Shown: piece after piece, positions 61,338 to 63,262 of the stretch
Layout of the letters: each line of letters starts with the position of its first letter
Numbering within the stretch: the stretch's first letter is position 1
Source: Bacteroidales bacterium
GTDB taxonomy: Bacteria; Bacteroidota; Bacteroidia; Bacteroidales; UBA932
Reading direction: 5' to 3'
Length of the DNA stretch: 63,262 bases
Assembly: GCA_009777095.1 (NCBI GenBank)
Contig: WRMN01000010.1
Span: forward strand, 1 to 63,262
Program-made: the position numbers and the translations under genes
Notes under the pieces: generated by a model
Seen by the model: the letters and a program-made list of their open reading frames with translations, nothing else
Told to the model about the DNA's origin: nothing
Database searches by the model: none

Positions 61338-61473
61338 GTAAAAAATTCACGATATTTGCATTCTCTCGTTGTTTTTACTTATGCCTTATTGCTTTTCATA
61401 TCGCCTCAGCACAAGTATAGTTAGCGACAACCGCCTCCTTTCAAGCGGATTAATGGGTTAATAATAAGAGAAG

Positions 61474-63099
61474 TCATTCCTCTAAAAAATACTTCAGGTC
61501 TGCTACATTATAAATACTCGGCAGCAGGTATCCATTCATAAAAATCATGGGGGTATATGCCACTTTTACCTCGTCGCACCACTTTTTCATAGCTTCAATT
61601 TTCTCGCTTTGGCTGTCTATATCTTCCTTGCTTAGCGGATATTTGGCGGCAAAGGCTTCGTAGTCTTTTAGCTTTGCGCCATACCAGTCGTCCAAGGCAT
61701 TCTTGGTTAACAGTCCGTCGTTTTGCGCAGCAAGGGCCAGTAAATGCTTTACCGGCAAGCTTCGATAATCTTTCTCATCGTTGGTAGCCGTGAAAATTAT
61801 TTGTGCGCTCACCCGATTGTCTTTCAAGAGTTCATCAATGATGGTATGCGCTCTTGCACATGGCCCGCAATAAGGGTTGCAAACCTTTATCAAACTTATT
61901 TTCGCCTGTGGATTACCCAGCCTAATGCCCAAACCATCCGCAGCAACACTCATCTGCTGTTGCTTTTGCAACAAGGCCTCAAAGGTTTCGGGATTATATT
62001 TAATGCGCTGTAATTGCCTAAAATTCCTTTTCCCCCGTTGGGCGGCCATGAGTTGAGGCTTCATGGCATACCATAGCGCTGCGGGAAGCCCAAAGGCAGG
62101 AATCAGCAGTGCAAAATCAGCAAAAGTCAACTGCAGGGCGCTTAAATTGCCGATAAACAGGGATACTGTAAACTCGGAAACCAAGAGCGCTTGTACCAAC
62201 AGGCACAGCGGGCACCACTGCCTGCTCACCCTCCATTGGTAAACAACGGAAAAAAGAGTGTAGGGCAAGGCCAATGCGTTCAGGTAAGCCAGAATAGTAA
62301 TAATGGTAAAGGCTTGGCTTCCGGCAAAGAGCAGGGCGAGAAAACCTCCTGTAAAGTAAAAAAAGCCGACTTCGCTCCAACTGAGCCATGAAAATATTTT
62401 AGCCGCTTTGGAATCCAATACGGCGTCGCAGTTTACTTTTTTGCCTGCCGTGCAAATTTGCTGCAGCACAGGACTGTTTCTGTCCACCTCATGCCACAAG
62501 AGCAGGACGGAAACAATAATACCTGTTGCCTTTAAGCATATATTCAGCGAAAATCCCCAGACACTTAGTTCAATCGTTGCTGATAGTACCATGGCAGCAA
62601 TAGCAACGATGCCCAGAAAGAAGGGAAGCAGCAGTAAACCAAACGAAAAAAGTGTTGTAGCCCATTCTTTCCGAAGGTTGGCGCTATAGTTTTTCTCACC
62701 GGAATGTTCGTTCTTTTCAACTACCAAGACAACGCCCGACCATATTTTTAGAAAATCTTCCACCGGAATGAAAGAACTTTTACCTTTCCAATCGGTACAT
62801 TGCACCTGATTTTGTTCTACGGCCTCTATAATGATAAAACTGCCTCCGCCGGTCTTTATATGGGCAATGCACGGACAGGGGAGTTCAGCCAATTTTTCCG
62901 GTTCGACCCTGAGCACTGCATTGTTTACGCCCCATTTTTTCAGGCTGTCGCTAAGGCTAAGAATGCTCGGATAATCGGGGTGTTGCTGCAGTGCGTCATC
63001 TATCGTACGGCGGGTTACGTTTATTTGCAGTTTTTTGAACAACTCAAAAAGAATGGCCGACGACTGCTCGTATTGGTTAAAAAGATTCAGTACTATCAT
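61474..63099 (-). CDS. VKOR-thioredoxin fusion with degenerate C39-like N-terminus
   Basis: A 541-residue membrane enzyme. Residues about 1-130 resemble a C39 peptidase domain, but the catalytic Cys is absent (N-terminal NLFNQYEQSS) and the His position reads GGSFIIIEAV. Then five or so membrane segments carry a VKOR domain with loop cysteines Cys216 and Cys224 (CTAGKKVNC) and the quinone-site Cys296/Cys299 (WCPLCLL). A C-terminal thioredoxin/DsbA-like domain has CGPC (Cys411, Cys414) and cis-Pro517 (YTP). Bacterial VKOR makes disulfides by passing electrons to quinone; fusion to thioredoxin gives a DsbA/DsbB in one chain. The C39-like part may bind the peptide leader. It is first in the peptide locus. 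Confidence 0.9.
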   Translation of the reverse strand: MIVLNLFNQYEQSSAILFELFKKLQINVTRRTIDDALQQHPDYPSILSLSDSLKKWGVNNAVLRVEPEKLAELPCPCIAHIKTGGGSFIIIEAVEQNQVQCTDWKGKSSFIPVEDFLKIWSGVVLVVEKNEHSGEKNYSANLRKEWATTLFSFGLLLLPFFLGIVAIAAMVLSATIELSVWGFSLNICLKATGIIVSVLLLWHEVDRNSPVLQQICTAGKKVNCDAVLDSKAAKIFSWLSWSEVGFFYFTGGFLALLFAGSQAFTIITILAYLNALALPYTLFSVVYQWRVSRQWCPLCLLVQALLVSEFTVSLFIGNLSALQLTFADFALLIPAFGLPAALWYAMKPQLMAAQRGKRNFRQLQRIKYNPETFEALLQKQQQMSVAADGLGIRLGNPQAKISLIKVCNPYCGPCARAHTIIDELLKDNRVSAQIIFTATNDEKDYRSLPVKHLLALAAQNDGLLTKNALDDWYGAKLKDYEAFAAKYPLSKEDIDSQSEKIEAMKKWCDEVKVAYTPMIFMNGYLLPSIYNVADLKYFLEE

Positions 63100-63139
63100 C
63101 TCTCTGTAATTTTTAGGTTAGATTATATAAAACAAGGTC

Positions 63140-63200
63140 TAATGGTCAAAAAGTATGATGAATTTACCCTAAAAAAGGCTTAATGGTCAAAAAGTATGAT
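63140..63200. promoter_or_regulatory. 20-bp direct repeats upstream of the VKOR gene
   Basis: TAATGGTCAAAAAGTATGAT occurs at 63140-63159 and again identically at 63181-63200, 41 bp apart (about four helical turns). The pair is 41-101 bp upstream of the VKOR start on the minus strand, where an operator would be expected. No regulator gene is nearby within the window. Confidence 0.6.
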
Positions 63201-63202
63201 AT

Positions 63203-63248
63203 TTTTTAGCAAGAGAGATGCCCAATTGGGCATCTCTCTTGCTAAAAA
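63203..63248. terminator. 46-nt perfect palindrome, probable bidirectional terminator
   Basis: Positions 63203-63225 are the exact reverse complement of 63226-63248. The arms end in T5 and A5, with a CCCAATTGGG centre, so a 21-bp stem with an AATT loop and T-runs on either strand can form. It probably ends transcripts that enter from outside the window and insulates the peptide locus. Confidence 0.75.
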
Positions 63249-63262
63249 GACCCCTTAAAATA

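Overview
The window looks like a chromosomal segment of a member of the Bacteroidales (phylum Bacteroidota). The evidence is SusC/SusD outer-membrane pairs, BACON-domain lipoproteins, an S46 dipeptidyl-peptidase, C-terminal Asn/Lys-rich lipoproteins with Bacteroidetes-style signal peptides, promoters matching the Bacteroidetes -7 box TAnnTTTG, little Shine-Dalgarno signal, and housekeeping neighbourhoods (zapA - 6S RNA - rny; dnaN - exonuclease) of that group. Genus and species cannot be read from the sequence. No tRNA, rRNA, CRISPR array, transposase or phage gene was seen.

Layout. (1) 1-9810, plus strand: a five-gene unit (BACON/LRR lipoprotein, TonB-dependent receptor, DUF4876-type lipoprotein, DUF6850-type outer-membrane protein, polyferredoxin membrane protein with three degenerate HMA-like domains), probably a metal or redox uptake system of unknown substrate. 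(2) 9972-17298: an S46 peptidase, two truncated copies of one lipoprotein gene with a candidate structured RNA between them, pepD, and an AAA/DUF4143 ATPase behind four 32-bp tandem repeats. (3) 17407-39106, minus strand: a 13-gene maltodextrin/starch locus. A LytTR response regulator is followed by a maltose-type MFS permease, beta-phosphoglucomutase, GH65 phosphorylase, SusC, SusD, a SusE-like and a SusF-like starch-binding lipoprotein and five GH13 enzymes. The logic is: bind and cut alpha-glucan outside (lipoprotein GH13s, SusDEF-like), import through SusC, cut in the periplasm (SusA-like GH13), carry maltose in by MFS, phosphorolyse it (GH65) and convert beta-glucose-1-P to glucose-6-P. 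(4) 39310-55819: DUF1287 and Fib_succ_major lipoproteins, then housekeeping genes (LptF/G permease, tgt, glycosyltransferase, rsmG, rpmH, MBL hydrolase, exonuclease, dnaN, a trans-sulfuration enzyme, rny, 6S RNA, zapA, a coiled-coil protein, and an AddB-like nuclease). (5) 55871-63250, minus strand: a five-gene system built around a 90-residue precursor peptide with ten cysteines. It has a C39-peptidase ABC exporter, an HlyD adaptor, a TlpA-like thioredoxin and a VKOR-thioredoxin fusion, which together look like export and oxidative folding of a disulfide-rich peptide.

The most interesting candidate is region 5. Other notable items are a 7-bp repeat array inside the AddB-like gene that could cause phase variation, intergenic repeat elements that now encode the ends of beta-phosphoglucomutase and the MFS permease, direct repeats with LytTR-like spacing before the permease, a roughly 240-residue foreign tail on the SusA-like enzyme, and a poly-C tract plus terminator hairpin in the leader of region 1. 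All function calls come from reading motifs by eye; no database search was run.
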